DNA from: Chryseosolibacter sp966095595
GTDB taxonomy: Bacteria; Bacteroidota; Bacteroidia; Cytophagales; Cyclobacteriaceae
Assembly (NCBI GenBank): GCA_966095595.1
Contig: CBHTUB010000304.1
Location: forward strand, 1 to 7,446
Reading direction: 5' to 3'
Length of the DNA stretch: 7,446 nt
Both the position numbers and the translations under genes were made by a program. Below are positions 6,873-7,446 of this stretch, piece by piece (the stretch's first letter is position 1; every line of letters begins with the position of its first letter). The notes under the pieces are model-generated. The model was given only the letters and a program-made list of their open reading frames with translations. It made no database searches and had not been told where the DNA came from.

Positions 6873-7446
6873 TTATTTTTTAAGTCGTTCTAAAATTCTC
6901 ACAAAGGTCTCGAACGTATATGTCATCAGACTGTCAACATCCGGCGTGATCTTCTTCATATCGGAAACATGTCCAAGATGCCCGCTCGTTCTCAACGTAC
7001 ACAAACCGTGCATGGTCGACCAGATCATGAATGATAATCCGTAAGGCTCAACCCCCTGGAAATAACCGTCGGCCTGGCAGTCGACAACTGTTTTATATAA
7101 TACGTCAAAGGCCCTGTCGCCTTCGTCCCACTCATTGTCCGCACAGGTGGAAACGTATTCCATCGGGTCTTTCATTACAAAGATGAGATCATACATATCT
7201 GGGTTTTCGAGACAAAACCGGATGTAAGCCTTTCCAAGTCCTTTCAATCGCTCGAATGCTTTCGGCTCATTGATCAGATCGCTAAAATAGCTCACCAGCA
7301 TCCTGAAGCCTTCCGAGTGCAGGGCGTGCATGATCTCAGCTTTGTCCTTATAATAGAGATATACTGTAGCCGGACTGTATTCGATCTTTTCAGCAATATT
7401 CCTGATAGAAGTCGCTTCATAACCCTTTTGAGTAAAAAGCTCTTTC
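6873..7446 (-). CDS. TetR/AcrR-family transcriptional repressor (N-terminus beyond window)
   Basis: The frame is open to the right window edge, giving 190 codons; probably only 10-25 N-terminal residues are missing. Counting from the first complete codon (7445-7443), residues 3-45 are a classic TetR DNA-binding domain: LFTQKGYEATSIRNIAEKI, then the recognition region YSPATVYLYYKDKAEIM. An internal ATG at 7331 would start after this domain and so cannot be the true start. The C-terminal ligand-binding part contains KAYIRFCLENPDMYDLIF (residues 72-89), which resembles the WHG-type TetR C-terminal domain (TetR_C_33). As first gene of an efflux operon it most likely represses its own transcription and the pump genes, and releases DNA on binding a pump substrate. 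That role is inferred from context; the operator should lie upstream, outside the window. Only 33 bases separate its stop codon from the channel gene, and they contain no obvious palindrome. Confidence 0.93.
   Translation of the reverse strand, partial: KELFTQKGYEATSIRNIAEKIEYSPATVYLYYKDKAEIMHALHSEGFRMLVSYFSDLINEPKAFERLKGLGKAYIRFCLENPDMYDLIFVMKDPMEYVSTCADNEWDEGDRAFDVLYKTVVDCQADGYFQGVEPYGLSFMIWSTMHGLCTLRTSGHLGHVSDMKKITPDVDSLMTYTFETFVRILERLKK

Noticed and set aside
6840..6900. Possible internal promoter before the channel gene (TTTTTTTG)
   Set aside because: It lacks the TA of TAnnTTTG and has no upstream TTG at 17-23 bases; the 33-base gap is better explained as within an operon.

Overview
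The window looks like chromosome of a member of the Bacteroidota, probably a soil or aquatic Cytophagales-type bacterium. Three things point there. The genes lack recognisable Shine-Dalgarno sequences. One intergenic site matches the Bacteroidota vegetative promoter (TTTG, 19 bases, TAnnTTTG) exactly. The gene order tetR - outer-membrane factor - adaptor - RND pump is common in this phylum. The genus is an inference only. Every gene I can support lies on the minus strand, so transcription runs from position 7446 towards position 1.

Positions 7446 to 1353 hold one compact efflux operon. It begins with a TetR-family repressor cut by the right window edge. Next comes a TolC-type outer-membrane factor, then a periplasmic adaptor (membrane fusion protein, probably a lipoprotein), and last a 1017-residue RND inner-membrane permease. 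Gaps are 33, 19 and 5 bases, so these are very probably co-transcribed. Together they encode a proton-driven tripartite pump reaching from inner membrane to outside, with its own regulator as first gene. The operon promoter and the likely operator lie beyond the right edge.

Positions 1352 to 1261 are a short intergenic region carrying a rho-independent terminator for the pump operon. A perfect Bacteroidota-type promoter lies inside the same bases: the terminator's T tract doubles as the -7 element. It would drive the next gene, a 129-residue VOC (glyoxalase/bleomycin-resistance fold) protein at 1260-871. This overlay is the most interesting small-scale structure I found.

Positions 771 to 1 hold the first 257 residues of an exported, mostly helical protein of unknown function, cut by the left edge. 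The 99 bases between it and the VOC gene show no convincing promoter or terminator, so the two may share a transcript.

I found no mobile elements, CRISPR arrays, RNA genes or clear gene disruptions. The window is mostly an ordinary efflux locus, and I do not see a new multi-gene system in it.
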